Part shown: in pieces, positions 1 through 6,042 of the stretch | How the letters are laid out: the number at the start of each line of letters is the position of its first letter | How positions within the stretch are numbered: the stretch's first letter is position 1 | Assembly: GCA_011391855.1 (NCBI GenBank) | Contig: JAABPT010000033.1 | Coordinates: 1 to 8,482 of the forward strand | Source: Burkholderiales bacterium | GTDB lineage: Bacteria > Pseudomonadota > Gammaproteobacteria > Burkholderiales > Burkholderiaceae_C | Reading direction: 5' to 3' | Length of the DNA: 8,482 nucleotides | Made by a program: the position numbers and the translations under genes | Notes under the pieces: generated by a model | Database searches by the model: none | Told to the model about the DNA's origin: nothing | The model's input: the letters and a program-made list of their open reading frames with translations, nothing else

Positions 1-1
1 T

Positions 2-343
2 GCCCACTACCGCGAGGACTACCCCCGCCGCGACGACGCGCAGTGGCTCAAGCGCACGCTGGCCACCTGGCCGGGCGCAGGCGACACGCTGCCGACCTTG
101 AACTACGAGGCGCTGAAGATCGGCACCATGGAACTGCCGCCGGGCTGGCGCGGCTACGGCGCCAAGGACTACATCGACCACCCCGACACCCCCGTACGCG
201 CGGCCGAGGTGGCGGCGCTGCGCGAGCGCATGACCGGCGCCGATCGCTTTGCAATGCAGCAGGCCCTGATGCCCTACGAACACCTGCTGCCTGCCGCACT
301 GCGCGGCCGCAACGAGCGCCTGGACGAGAGGTTTGCGAAATGA
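2..343 (+). CDS. frdA: Fumarate reductase flavoprotein subunit, C-terminal part (5' end outside window)
   Basis: Only the last 113 residues are present; the frame is open from base 2 and stops with TGA at 341-343. FrdA is the FAD-bearing subunit that interconverts fumarate and succinate on the cytoplasmic side of the membrane complex. The fragment starts with AHYREDYPRRDD, the conserved segment opening the C-terminal helical domain of SdhA/FrdA flavoproteins. It continues with the tail features LKIGTMELPP, RGYGAKDYIDHPD and QQALMPYE, which I recall from the Wolinella-type (epsilonproteobacterial) FrdA rather than the E. coli type. The FAD-binding and catalytic core lies upstream and cannot be inspected. 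The stop overlaps the frdB start as ATGA, so the two are translationally coupled. It could be annotated sdhA; the direction of catalysis cannot be read from sequence. Confidence 0.88.
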   Translation, partial: AHYREDYPRRDDAQWLKRTLATWPGAGDTLPTLNYEALKIGTMELPPGWRGYGAKDYIDHPDTPVRAAEVAALRERMTGADRFAMQQALMPYEHLLPAALRGRNERLDERFAK

Positions 344-1131
344 ACGAAGCCCCCATCCGCGTCGTGCCCCGAACCGCCACAGCCACCGGCAATGGCGTTG
401 GCCAGGGCCCCGCCCGTCGCCTCAAGCTGAACGTGCTGCGCCACAACCCGCACCAGCCCGGCAGCGTGCCGCACTGGCAGACCTACGAGATCGAGGAAGC
501 CGACGGCATGACGCTGTTCATCGCGCTGTCGGAGATCCGCGAGAAGCTCGACCCCTCGCTGCAGTTCGACTTCGTCTGCCGCGCCGGCATCTGCGGCAGC
601 TGCGCCATGGTCATCGACGGCAAGCCGGCGCTGGCCTGCCGCACGTTGACCAAGAACCTGGGCACCGAGGCCACGCTGGCGCCGCTGCCGTTTTTCGAGC
701 TCATCGGCGACCTGTCGGTCAACACCGGCAAGTGGATGCGCGGCATGAGCGAACGGCTCGAGGGCTGGCTGCACATGGTCGACCCGCGGCCCGATCTCAC
801 GCGCATCGAAGAGCGCATGGAGCCGGAGCTGGCCGACAAGATTTACGAACTGGACCGTTGCATCGAGTGCGGCTGCTGCGTGGCTGCCTGCGGCACCGCG
901 CGCATGCGCGAGGACTTCGTGGGCGCCGTGGGCCTGAACCGCGTGGCCCGCTTCCGACTGGACCCGCGCGATACCCGCACCGACGCCGATTACTACGAGG
1001 TCATCGGCGACGACGACGGCGTCTTCGGCTGCATGTCGCTGCTGGCCTGCCACGACGTGTGCCCGAAGGAATTGCCGCTGGCCACGCAGATTGCCTACCT
1101 GCGGCGCAAGATGATGCGCGAGGGCCTGTAA
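340..1131 (+). CDS. frdB: Fumarate reductase iron-sulfur subunit (Wolinella-like FrdB)
   Basis: A 263-residue protein that relays electrons between the membrane haem/quinone subunit and the FAD of FrdA. The N-terminal ferredoxin domain holds the [2Fe-2S] ligands Cys80, Cys85, Cys88 and Cys100 (CRAGICGSC...C). The C-terminal domain has CIECGCCVAAC at 174-184 and CMSLLACHDVC at 231-241. By family analogy Cys174/177/180/241 bind [4Fe-4S] and Cys184/231/237 bind [3Fe-4S]. Cys184 is followed by Gly rather than the Pro usual in SdhB/FrdB of the E. coli type. This, together with MREDFVGAVGLNR and DDDGVFGCM, matches the Wolinella-type FrdB as I recall it. The ATG at 340 was chosen because it overlaps the frdA stop and has GAGAGG at 326-331, eight bases upstream. 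In-frame starts further upstream lie inside frdA. No membrane subunit follows, so frdC should lie upstream, as in the order frdCAB. Confidence 0.93.
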   Translation: MNEAPIRVVPRTATATGNGVGQGPARRLKLNVLRHNPHQPGSVPHWQTYEIEEADGMTLFIALSEIREKLDPSLQFDFVCRAGICGSCAMVIDGKPALACRTLTKNLGTEATLAPLPFFELIGDLSVNTGKWMRGMSERLEGWLHMVDPRPDLTRIEERMEPELADKIYELDRCIECGCCVAACGTARMREDFVGAVGLNRVARFRLDPRDTRTDADYYEVIGDDDGVFGCMSLLACHDVCPKELPLATQIAYLRRKMMREGL

Positions 1132-1153
1132 GCAGGCGCTGAGAGCCAGTTCA

Positions 1154-1175
1154 CCCCCGCCGCAGGGGCAGGGGG
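1154..1175. terminator. GC-rich inverted repeat between convergent genes (weak terminator candidate)
   Basis: The 63 bases between the frdB stop and the csp stop hold CCCCC at 1154-1158, which can pair with GGGG at 1165-1168 or GGGGG at 1171-1175. The position suits a shared terminator for the convergent genes. There is no T-tract on either side, so it is not a standard intrinsic terminator. Nothing else in this gap looks like a signal. Confidence 0.25.
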
Positions 1176-1194
1176 CACTTCCGATGAGGGGCGA

Positions 1195-1464
1195 TCAACC
1201 CGTGGCCGTGGCCGTGGCCGTGGTCGGCTCGGCCGCTGGCACGTCGGCGCCCGAACCATCGACCACGGGGCAGATATTCTGTGCCAGGCTGCCCTTGGGG
1301 CCCTGCACCAACTCATAACTCACCCGGCCGCCTTGCTTCAGCGTGCGGAAGCCTTCCATCTGCACGGCCGAGAAATGGGCGAAGACGTCGTCACCACCAC
1401 CCTCGGGTTCGATGAATCCGAAACCCTTGGCGTCGTTGAACCACTTGACCGTACCTTGCGCCAT
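1195..1464 (-). CDS. CspA-family cold-shock protein with C-terminal extension
   Basis: An 89-residue protein. Residues 1-66 form a complete cold-shock domain, a five-strand OB fold that binds single-stranded RNA/DNA and acts as an RNA chaperone in the cytoplasm. The start GTVKWFNDAKGFGFI carries the RNP1 motif KGFGFI at 13-18, and VFAHF at 27-31 is RNP2. FRTLKQGGRVSYELVQGPKG is the usual second half of the domain. Residues 67-89 are extra compared with the roughly 67-70 residues typical of the family: an acidic, Ala/Pro/Thr-rich tail ending in TATATATG, written by a hexamer repeat. The ATG at 1464 has GAGG six bases upstream, and a good promoter lies just beyond. The paralogue (cspA, cspC, cspD and so on) cannot be assigned from sequence alone. 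It is convergent with frdB and divergent from clpS. Confidence 0.93.
   Translation of the reverse strand: MAQGTVKWFNDAKGFGFIEPEGGGDDVFAHFSAVQMEGFRTLKQGGRVSYELVQGPKGSLAQNICPVVDGSGADVPAAEPTTATATATG
1202..1223. repeat. Hexanucleotide tandem repeat GTGGCC (about 3.7 copies) in the csp 3' end
   Basis: GTGGCC is repeated exactly at 1202-1207, 1208-1213 and 1214-1219, followed by GTGG. On the minus strand it encodes alternating Thr-Ala in the last residues of the cold-shock protein. A six-base unit keeps the reading frame when copies are gained or lost, so tail length could vary between strains without a frameshift. Confidence 0.75.
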
Positions 1465-1496
1465 GGCAAACCTCGCGCGTTACAACCGAAAGGTAA

Positions 1497-1526
1497 ATTT
1501 TCCCGCCGCGCAGCCTGGACTGTCAA
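1497..1526 (-). promoter_or_regulatory. Sigma-70-type promoter of the cold-shock gene
   Basis: Read on the minus strand, a perfect -35 TTGACA (1526-1521) is followed after 18 bases by GAAAAT (1502-1497), a four-of-six match to the -10 consensus in a locally AT-rich patch. Transcription would start near 1490, giving a leader of about 26 bases with a ribosome site GAGG. That is much shorter than the long leader of E. coli cspA, so thermosensor-type leader control looks unlikely if this start is right. Confidence 0.5.
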
Positions 1527-1566
1527 GGTTTCGACCCGGCACGGCCGACCCCTACCCTGGACAGTC
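1515..1566. repeat. Paired CTGGACWGTC motif flanking the csp -35 region
   Basis: CTGGACTGTC (1515-1524) and CTGGACAGTC (1557-1566) differ only at the central W. Because GACWGTC is near-palindromic, the two copies are direct repeats and also form an inverted pair, GACTGTC/GACAGTC. Starts are 42 bases apart, about four helical turns. The first copy overlaps the csp -35 hexamer. This could be a regulator-binding pair or chance. Confidence 0.35.
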
Positions 1567-1570
1567 TTTG

Positions 1571-1597
1571 GGCAAGTTCGGCAAGTTCGGCAAGTCC
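1571..1597. repeat. Tandem 9-mer GGCAAGTTC, three copies
   Basis: GGCAAGTTC occurs at 1571-1579 and 1580-1588, followed by GGCAAGTCC at 1589-1597, head to tail with one mismatch in the last copy. It lies in the non-coding region between the divergent csp and clpS genes, about 140 bases before clpS. I see no open frame that would explain it. Confidence 0.7.
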
Positions 1598-1652
1598 GGC
1601 CGGTGCCCGTCGATGCGGTTGAGCCGAAAATTCGCCGCTGCTCCGCCTTTGA

Positions 1653-1667
1653 CCAGGGCGGCCCTGG
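1653..1667. promoter_or_regulatory. 15-bp palindrome CCAGGGCGGCCCTGG, operator-like, upstream of clpS
   Basis: Six-base arms CCAGGG (1653-1658) and CCCTGG (1662-1667) are perfect inverted complements around CGG, 72 bases before the clpS start. TTGACC at 1649-1654 overlaps the left arm and could be a -35, but no acceptable -10 follows at 16-18 bases. It may be a protein-binding site or a small RNA hairpin; there is no T-tract after it. Confidence 0.4.
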
Positions 1668-1724
1668 GGCAACATCACACCCGGATATGGGCAAAGCAGT
1701 GCTCGCACGCGCCAAAGAAGCAAC

Positions 1725-1734
1725 TCGATAGAAT
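1725..1734 (+). promoter_or_regulatory. -10-like element TCGATAGAAT immediately before clpS
   Basis: TAGAAT at 1729-1734 matches five of six bases of the -10 consensus and ends five bases before the clpS ATG, so a transcript from it would start about at the start codon. No -35 match lies 16-18 bases upstream. clpS has no convincing Shine-Dalgarno sequence, which would fit a leaderless mRNA, but a start further upstream is equally possible. Confidence 0.3.
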
Positions 1735-1739
1735 GACCC

Positions 1740-2099
1740 ATGCCCGACGAAACGCCCCCACCACCCCCGCCGCCGAAGCCGCGCGTACCGCGCCGCGAGG
1801 GCGGGCAAGGTGCGGTCGTCGCCGAACGCAGGGCTGCCAAAACCAAGCCACCTTCGCTGTATCAAGTGGTCATGCTCAATGACGACTACACGCCCATGGA
1901 ATTCGTCGTCATGGTCTTGCAGCAGTATTTCCAGCGTGATCTGGACACAGCCACCCACATCATGCTGAAAATCCACCACGAAGGGCGCGCCGTGTGCGGC
2001 GTCTACCCGAAAGATGTCGCCGCGACGAAAGTCGAACTGGTGCTGACTGCTTCGCGCCGCGAAGGGCACCCGCTGCAATGCATTATGGAGGCCGCATGA
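1740..2099 (+). CDS. clpS: ATP-dependent Clp protease adaptor protein ClpS
   Basis: A 119-residue cytoplasmic adaptor that binds proteins with N-degron residues and delivers them to ClpA for degradation by ClpAP. From about residue 35 the ClpS core is unmistakable: KPPSLYQVVMLNDDYTPMEFVV supplies the N-degron pocket (the NDDYTPMEFV signature). HIMLKIHHEGRAVCGVYPKDVAATKV and GHPLQC follow, as in the family. The N-terminal arm, which in known ClpS engages the ClpA pore, is unstructured here and begins with seven consecutive prolines at residues 6-12, encoded by mixed codons. ATG at 1740 is the only plausible start in frame, although no clear ribosome site precedes it. Its TGA overlaps the clpA ATG as ATGA, giving a coupled clpSA operon. 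Confidence 0.97.
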   Translation: MPDETPPPPPPPKPRVPRREGGQGAVVAERRAAKTKPPSLYQVVMLNDDYTPMEFVVMVLQQYFQRDLDTATHIMLKIHHEGRAVCGVYPKDVAATKVELVLTASRREGHPLQCIMEAA

Positions 2100-4405
2100 T
2101 CGCGCAAGAGCTTGAAGTCAGCCTGCACATGGCGTTTGTCGAAGCGCGCCAGCAGCGACACGAATTCATCACCGTCGAACACCTGTTGATGGCGCTGCTC
2201 GACAACCCCTCGGCCGCCGAAGTGCTGCGCGCCTGCGCGGCCAATATCGAGGACCTGCGCAAGAGCCTGGCCACCTTCATCAAGGAAAACACGCCCACGG
2301 TGGGCGGCTCCGACGAGGTCGATACCCAGCCGACGCTGGGTTTCCAGCGTGTCATCCAGCGCGCCATCATGCATGTGCAGAGCACCGGCAGCGGCAAGAA
2401 GGAAGTCACCGGAGCCAACGTGCTGGTGGCGATCTTCGGCGAGAAGGATTCGCACGCCGTCTACTACCTGCACCAGCAGGGCGTCACGCGGCTGGACGTG
2501 GTCAATTTCATCGCCCACGGCATCAAGAAAAACGATCCGCCCGAGCCCGCCAAGGGCAGCGAGGGCAGCAGCGGCAGCGGCGAGAGCGAGAAGGAAGAAC
2601 CCGGCGACGCCAAGGGCTCGCCACTGGAGCAGTTCACGCAGAACCTCAACGCCCTGGCGCGCGACGGCAAGATCGACCCGCTGATCGGCCGCGAGCACGA
2701 GGTCGAGCGCGTGATCCAGGTGTTGTGCCGCCGGCGCAAGAACAATCCGCTGCTGGTCGGCGAGGCCGGTGTCGGCAAGACGGCCATCGCCGAGGGCCTG
2801 GCCTGGCGCATCACAGAGAAGGACGTGCCCGAGGTTCTGGCCGACGCCACCGTGTATGCGCTGGACATGGGCGCGCTGCTGGCCGGCACCAAATACCGCG
2901 GCGACTTCGAGCAGCGCCTGAAGGGCGTGCTCAAGCAGTTGAAGGACCAGCCTGGCGCCATTCTCTTCATCGACGAGATCCACACCCTCATCGGCGCCGG
3001 TGCGGCCAGCGGCGGCACGCTGGACGCTTCCAACCTGCTCAAGCCCGCGCTGAGCAGCGGCGCCATGAAGTGCATCGGCGCCACCACCTTCACCGAATAC
3101 CGCGGCATCTTCGAGAAGGACGCGGCGCTCTCCAGGCGCTTCCAGAAGGTCGACGTGGTGGAGCCGTCCGTCGAGCAGACGATCGAGATCCTGAAGGGCC
3201 TGAAGTCGCGCTTCGAGGAGCACCACAGCGTCAAGTACGCCCTGACGGCGCTGCAGGCCGCGGCGGAACTCTCGGCCAAGTACATCAACGACCGCCACCT
3301 GCCGGACAAGGCCATCGACGTTATCGACGAAGCCGGTGCGGCGCAGCGCATCCTGCCCGTGGGCAAGCGCAAGAAGACGATCAACCGCGCCGAGGTCGAG
3401 GAGATCGTCGCCAAGATCGCCCGCATCCCGCCGGCCAGTGTGTCCAGCGACGACCGCGGCAAGCTGCGCACGCTGGACCGCGACCTGAAGAGCGTGGTCT
3501 TCGGTCAGGACCCGGCCATCGACGCGCTGGCCGCGGCCATCAAGATGGCCCGCTCCGGCCTGGGCAAGCCCGACAAGCCGATCGGTGCCTTCCTGTTCAG
3601 CGGCCCCACCGGCGTGGGCAAGACCGAAGTGGCCAAGCAGCTGGCCTACGTGCTGGGCATCGAGCTCATCCGCTTCGACATGAGCGAGTACATGGAGCGC
3701 CATGCGGTCAGCCGCCTGATTGGTGCGCCGCCGGGCTACGTGGGCTTCGACCAGGGCGGCCTGCTCACCGAGGCCATCAGCAAGAAGCCGCACGCGGTGC
3801 TGCTGATGGACGAGATCGAGAAGGCGCACCCCGACGTCTTCAACGTGCTGCTGCAGGTCATGGACCACGGCACGCTGACCGACAACAACGGGCGCAAGGC
3901 CGACTTCCGCAGCGTCATCATCGTCATGACCACCAACGCCGGTGCCGAGACGATGAACAAGGCCACCATCGGCTTCACCAACAAGCGCGAGCAGGGTGAC
4001 GAGATGGCCGACATCAAGCGCCTGTTCACTCCCGAGTTCCGCAACCGGCTCGACGCCATCGTCAATTTCCGCGCGCTCGACCAGGACATCATCTTGCGCG
4101 TGGTCGACAAGTTCCTGCTCCAGCTCGAAGGCCAGCTGGCCGAGAAGAAGGTGGAGGTCACCTTCACCGACGGCCTGCGCAAGCACCTGGCGGTGAAGGG
4201 CTTCGACCCGCTGATGGGCGCGCGGCCGATGCAGCGCCTGATCCAGGACACCATCCGCCGTGCGCTGGCCGACGAACTGCTGTTCGGCCGCCTGGTCGAC
4301 GGTGGCCGCCTCACGGTGGACGTCGACGACAAGGGCGAGGTGCTGCTGGACATCCAGCCGCCGAAGAAGAGCGACAAGCCGCGCGCCGAGGCGGCGGCGG
4401 CTTAA
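2096..4405 (+). CDS. clpA: ATP-dependent Clp protease ATP-binding subunit ClpA
   Basis: A 769-residue hexameric AAA+ unfoldase that threads substrates into ClpP. The N-domain covers roughly residues 1-142 (MIAQELEVSLHMAF start) and docks ClpS. A charged, Ser/Gly-rich linker follows at about 144-178. AAA module 1 has Walker A GEAGVGKT at 222-229 and Walker B with Asp293-Glu294. Module 2 has Walker A GPTGVGKT at 503-510, pore loop GYVGF with Tyr548, and Walker B with Asp572-Glu573. The ClpP-docking tripeptide is IGF at 625-627, where E. coli ClpA has IGL. FTPEFRNRLD carries the second-module arginine region. All positions sit about eight residues after their E. coli counterparts, so the protein is full length. 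ATG at 2096 overlaps the clpS stop and follows GGAGG at 2087-2091. The tail ends AEAAAA, and the TAA shares bases with the mtfA stop on the other strand. Confidence 0.98.
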   Translation: MIAQELEVSLHMAFVEARQQRHEFITVEHLLMALLDNPSAAEVLRACAANIEDLRKSLATFIKENTPTVGGSDEVDTQPTLGFQRVIQRAIMHVQSTGSGKKEVTGANVLVAIFGEKDSHAVYYLHQQGVTRLDVVNFIAHGIKKNDPPEPAKGSEGSSGSGESEKEEPGDAKGSPLEQFTQNLNALARDGKIDPLIGREHEVERVIQVLCRRRKNNPLLVGEAGVGKTAIAEGLAWRITEKDVPEVLADATVYALDMGALLAGTKYRGDFEQRLKGVLKQLKDQPGAILFIDEIHTLIGAGAASGGTLDASNLLKPALSSGAMKCIGATTFTEYRGIFEKDAALSRRFQKVDVVEPSVEQTIEILKGLKSRFEEHHSVKYALTALQAAAELSAKYINDRHLPDKAIDVIDEAGAAQRILPVGKRKKTINRAEVEEIVAKIARIPPASVSSDDRGKLRTLDRDLKSVVFGQDPAIDALAAAIKMARSGLGKPDKPIGAFLFSGPTGVGKTEVAKQLAYVLGIELIRFDMSEYMERHAVSRLIGAPPGYVGFDQGGLLTEAISKKPHAVLLMDEIEKAHPDVFNVLLQVMDHGTLTDNNGRKADFRSVIIVMTTNAGAETMNKATIGFTNKREQGDEMADIKRLFTPEFRNRLDAIVNFRALDQDIILRVVDKFLLQLEGQLAEKKVEVTFTDGLRKHLAVKGFDPLMGARPMQRLIQDTIRRALADELLFGRLVDGGRLTVDVDDKGEVLLDIQPPKKSDKPRAEAAAA

Positions 4406-4406
4406 G
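4401..4406. other. Palindrome CTTAAG carrying both convergent stop codons
   Basis: The clpA stop TAA (4403-4405, plus) and the mtfA stop TAA (4404-4402, minus) share the palindromic TTAA. The two genes therefore overlap tail to tail by four bases with no room for a terminator between them. A GC-rich hairpin, GGCGG (4423-4427) with CCGCC (4434-4438), lies just inside mtfA but has no T-tract. Confidence 0.85.
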
Positions 4407-5208
4407 GCCGGAGGCGGGGCGGGGCGGTCTCGGCCGCCGGGTCCTGCCGGTAGAAGCGAACGAACATCCCGTACAGGTCGGGGTGTTCACCCTTCATGGC
4501 CTGCGGGTGCACGAAGAAGGCCTCGCTGGCGACGGCAAAGAACTCCTCCTCGGCCTGCGCGCCGTAGGGGTCGAGCACGGTCACTTCCTCGCGCTCCACG
4601 CGCTGCACGAAGGTCTCGTATTCCCGCTGCAGCAGGCCCCGCCAATCGGCGACCGCCATGTCTGCCGGCAGCAACGGCATGCCGTCGGGCAGGCCGTCGG
4701 CCATGTCCAGCACATGCGCAAATTCGTGGATGACGACGTTGTAGCCGATGCCGGCACTGCGCCCGGCACCACGCACGTCCTGCCACGACAGCATCACCGG
4801 GCCGCCTTCCATGGCCTCGCCCGACAGCACCTCGTCGTAGGCGTGCACGATGCCGTCGTCGTCGGCCACCTCGCGCCTCGCCACCACCTGGCCGGCGTGC
4901 ACGACGATGCCCACGAAACCGTCGTAGCGTGACAGACCCAGCCGCAACACCGGCAACACGGCCTGCGCGGCGACGGCCACCACCATGGCATCGGTCAGCT
5001 TGAGGCCACCCGCGGCGCTGAATTCCTTGCGGTCCAGGAACAGGCTGGTCAGCCGCCGCAGTTCGGCCGTGTCGGCTTCGTCGCGGCGGCGCAGGAAGGG
5101 GTAGCGCACGAGGGTGCGCTTCCACAGGTCGTCGGGGATGGCGCGGCGCGCCACGGCGGCCTGCTCGCGTCGCGCGCGCAGCCCCTGCCACCAGCGATGG
5201 AGGACCAT
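4402..5208 (-). CDS. mtfA: M90-family zinc-dependent peptidase, MtfA-like
   Basis: A 268-residue cytoplasmic protein of the MtfA family. The zinc motif HEFAH is at residues 161-165 (His161, Glu162, His165). The distant third ligand is likely Glu222 in EEFFAVASEAFF, matching Glu212 of the E. coli protein. VVIHEFAHVLDMADG and the DPYGA segment are family hallmarks. In E. coli MtfA binds and inactivates the repressor Mlc and has aminopeptidase activity. Whether an Mlc partner exists here cannot be seen, so the regulatory role is not established. It lies 15 bases after the lpxH stop and closes the minus-strand run. The ATG at 5208 gives the usual N-terminus, with an early WKRTLVRYPFL segment. Downstream it overlaps clpA convergently by four bases. 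Confidence 0.92.
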   Translation of the reverse strand: MVLHRWWQGLRARREQAAVARRAIPDDLWKRTLVRYPFLRRRDEADTAELRRLTSLFLDRKEFSAAGGLKLTDAMVVAVAAQAVLPVLRLGLSRYDGFVGIVVHAGQVVARREVADDDGIVHAYDEVLSGEAMEGGPVMLSWQDVRGAGRSAGIGYNVVIHEFAHVLDMADGLPDGMPLLPADMAVADWRGLLQREYETFVQRVEREEVTVLDPYGAQAEEEFFAVASEAFFVHPQAMKGEHPDLYGMFVRFYRQDPAAETAPPRLRP

Positions 5209-5223
5209 GCCTTCAGCCCGGGT

Positions 5224-6042
5224 TCAAGGGGCGGCTGGCGCCACGCGCTGGAAGCCGTCGCGCGTGAGGCGCAGCACCTCGGCGCGCTGGCCCTGGTCCA
5301 GGTCCCAGTCGCTGAGCACGTGGCGTTTGAAGCCGGGCGCCAGGGCGTTGCTGCCGGGCCGGTGCGTGTGGCCGTGTACCAGTTCGGCTGCACCCATGGC
5401 GTGCATCCAGCGCACGGCTTCGGCGGCGTCGACATCGGCCGAGCTGTCGCCGTCGAAGCGGCGCCGGGCGGTGCTTTCGCGGCGGATCTCGGCCGCCACG
5501 GCCAGGCGCTCCGAAAGCGGCCTGGCCAGGAACTGCCGTTGCCACGCGGCCGACCGCACCTCGGCGCGAAAGGCCTGGTAGGGCCGGTCGTCCAGGCACA
5601 GCTCGTCGCCATGGCTGAGCAGCACGTGCTGGCCCCAGGCGCCCAGCATGGTGGGGTCGGGCAGGCCCATCATGCCGGTATCGCGAAGCATGGCCGCGCC
5701 GAGCAGGAAGTCGCGGTTGCCCACCATGAAGGCCAGGCTGCGGTGACTGGCGGCTTCGGCCAGCACGTCCATGCACTGTCGCTCGAAGGGCAGGGTGCGC
5801 GCATCGTCACCGACCCAGACCTCGAACAGGTCACCCAGAATGAACACCGCGTCGGCGGGCGTGCGGCGCAGGTGCGCAGCCCAGGCGTCGAAGGTGCGCG
5901 GCAAGGCCTCGCACAGGTGCAGGTCGGAGATGAAGTCGATGGCTTTCCACTCGCGCGGCGCCGCGAACTCGAAGAAGGCCGGCAGCGCCCGGAACGCGCC
6001 ATCGGATGCCGGGGCGGCCGACGGTGCGCCGCCCGGGATCAT
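5224..6042 (-). CDS. lpxH: UDP-2,3-diacylglucosamine diphosphatase LpxH
   Basis: A 272-residue calcineurin-like metallophosphoesterase that hydrolyses UDP-2,3-diacylglucosamine to lipid X and UMP, the fourth step of lipid A synthesis, at the inner face of the cytoplasmic membrane. The metal-site motifs appear in order: ISDLHL (Asp40, His42), GDLFE (Asp71), GNRD (Asn109), LSHGDELC (His144) and HGHTHRP (His225, His227). DDRPYQAFRAEVR is also typical of LpxH and separates it from generic phosphoesterases. E. coli LpxH has about 240 residues; here an extra 30 or so precede the first motif. The ATG at 6042 is preferred over later starts because it overlaps the ppiB stop as TGATG and has GAGGTGA upstream. 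It depends on transcription through the cyclophilin genes unless an internal promoter exists. Confidence 0.95.
   Translation of the reverse strand: MIPGGAPSAAPASDGAFRALPAFFEFAAPREWKAIDFISDLHLCEALPRTFDAWAAHLRRTPADAVFILGDLFEVWVGDDARTLPFERQCMDVLAEAASHRSLAFMVGNRDFLLGAAMLRDTGMMGLPDPTMLGAWGQHVLLSHGDELCLDDRPYQAFRAEVRSAAWQRQFLARPLSERLAVAAEIRRESTARRRFDGDSSADVDAAEAVRWMHAMGAAELVHGHTHRPGSNALAPGFKRHVLSDWDLDQGQRAEVLRLTRDGFQRVAPAAP

Noticed and set aside
43..339. Upstream in-frame extension of frdB beginning at 43
   Set aside because: It overlaps frdA in another frame and reads as arginine/alanine-rich shadow sequence. The ATGA overlap and GAGAGG site fix the frdB start at 340.
98..343. Separate small gene starting with TTG at 98
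   Set aside because: It is just the in-frame end of the truncated frdA, whose frame is open to the window edge.
1333..1882. Plus-strand open frames across csp and the csp-clpS gap
   Set aside because: They run antisense through the cold-shock domain or out of frame into clpS, and have no ribosome site or recognisable protein features. The intergenic repeats fall in different frames.
2003..4186. Long open frame on the minus strand inside clpA (about 727 codons)
   Set aside because: It is antisense to a full-length, motif-perfect ClpA. Its composition (Val/Leu/Gln/His/Ala-rich, no domain) is what GC-rich codon bias produces on the opposite strand.
4423..4438. Hairpin GGCGG/CCGCC as a clpA terminator
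   Set aside because: It lies within the mtfA coding sequence, has short arms and no T-tract. GC-rich coding sequence makes such hairpins common.
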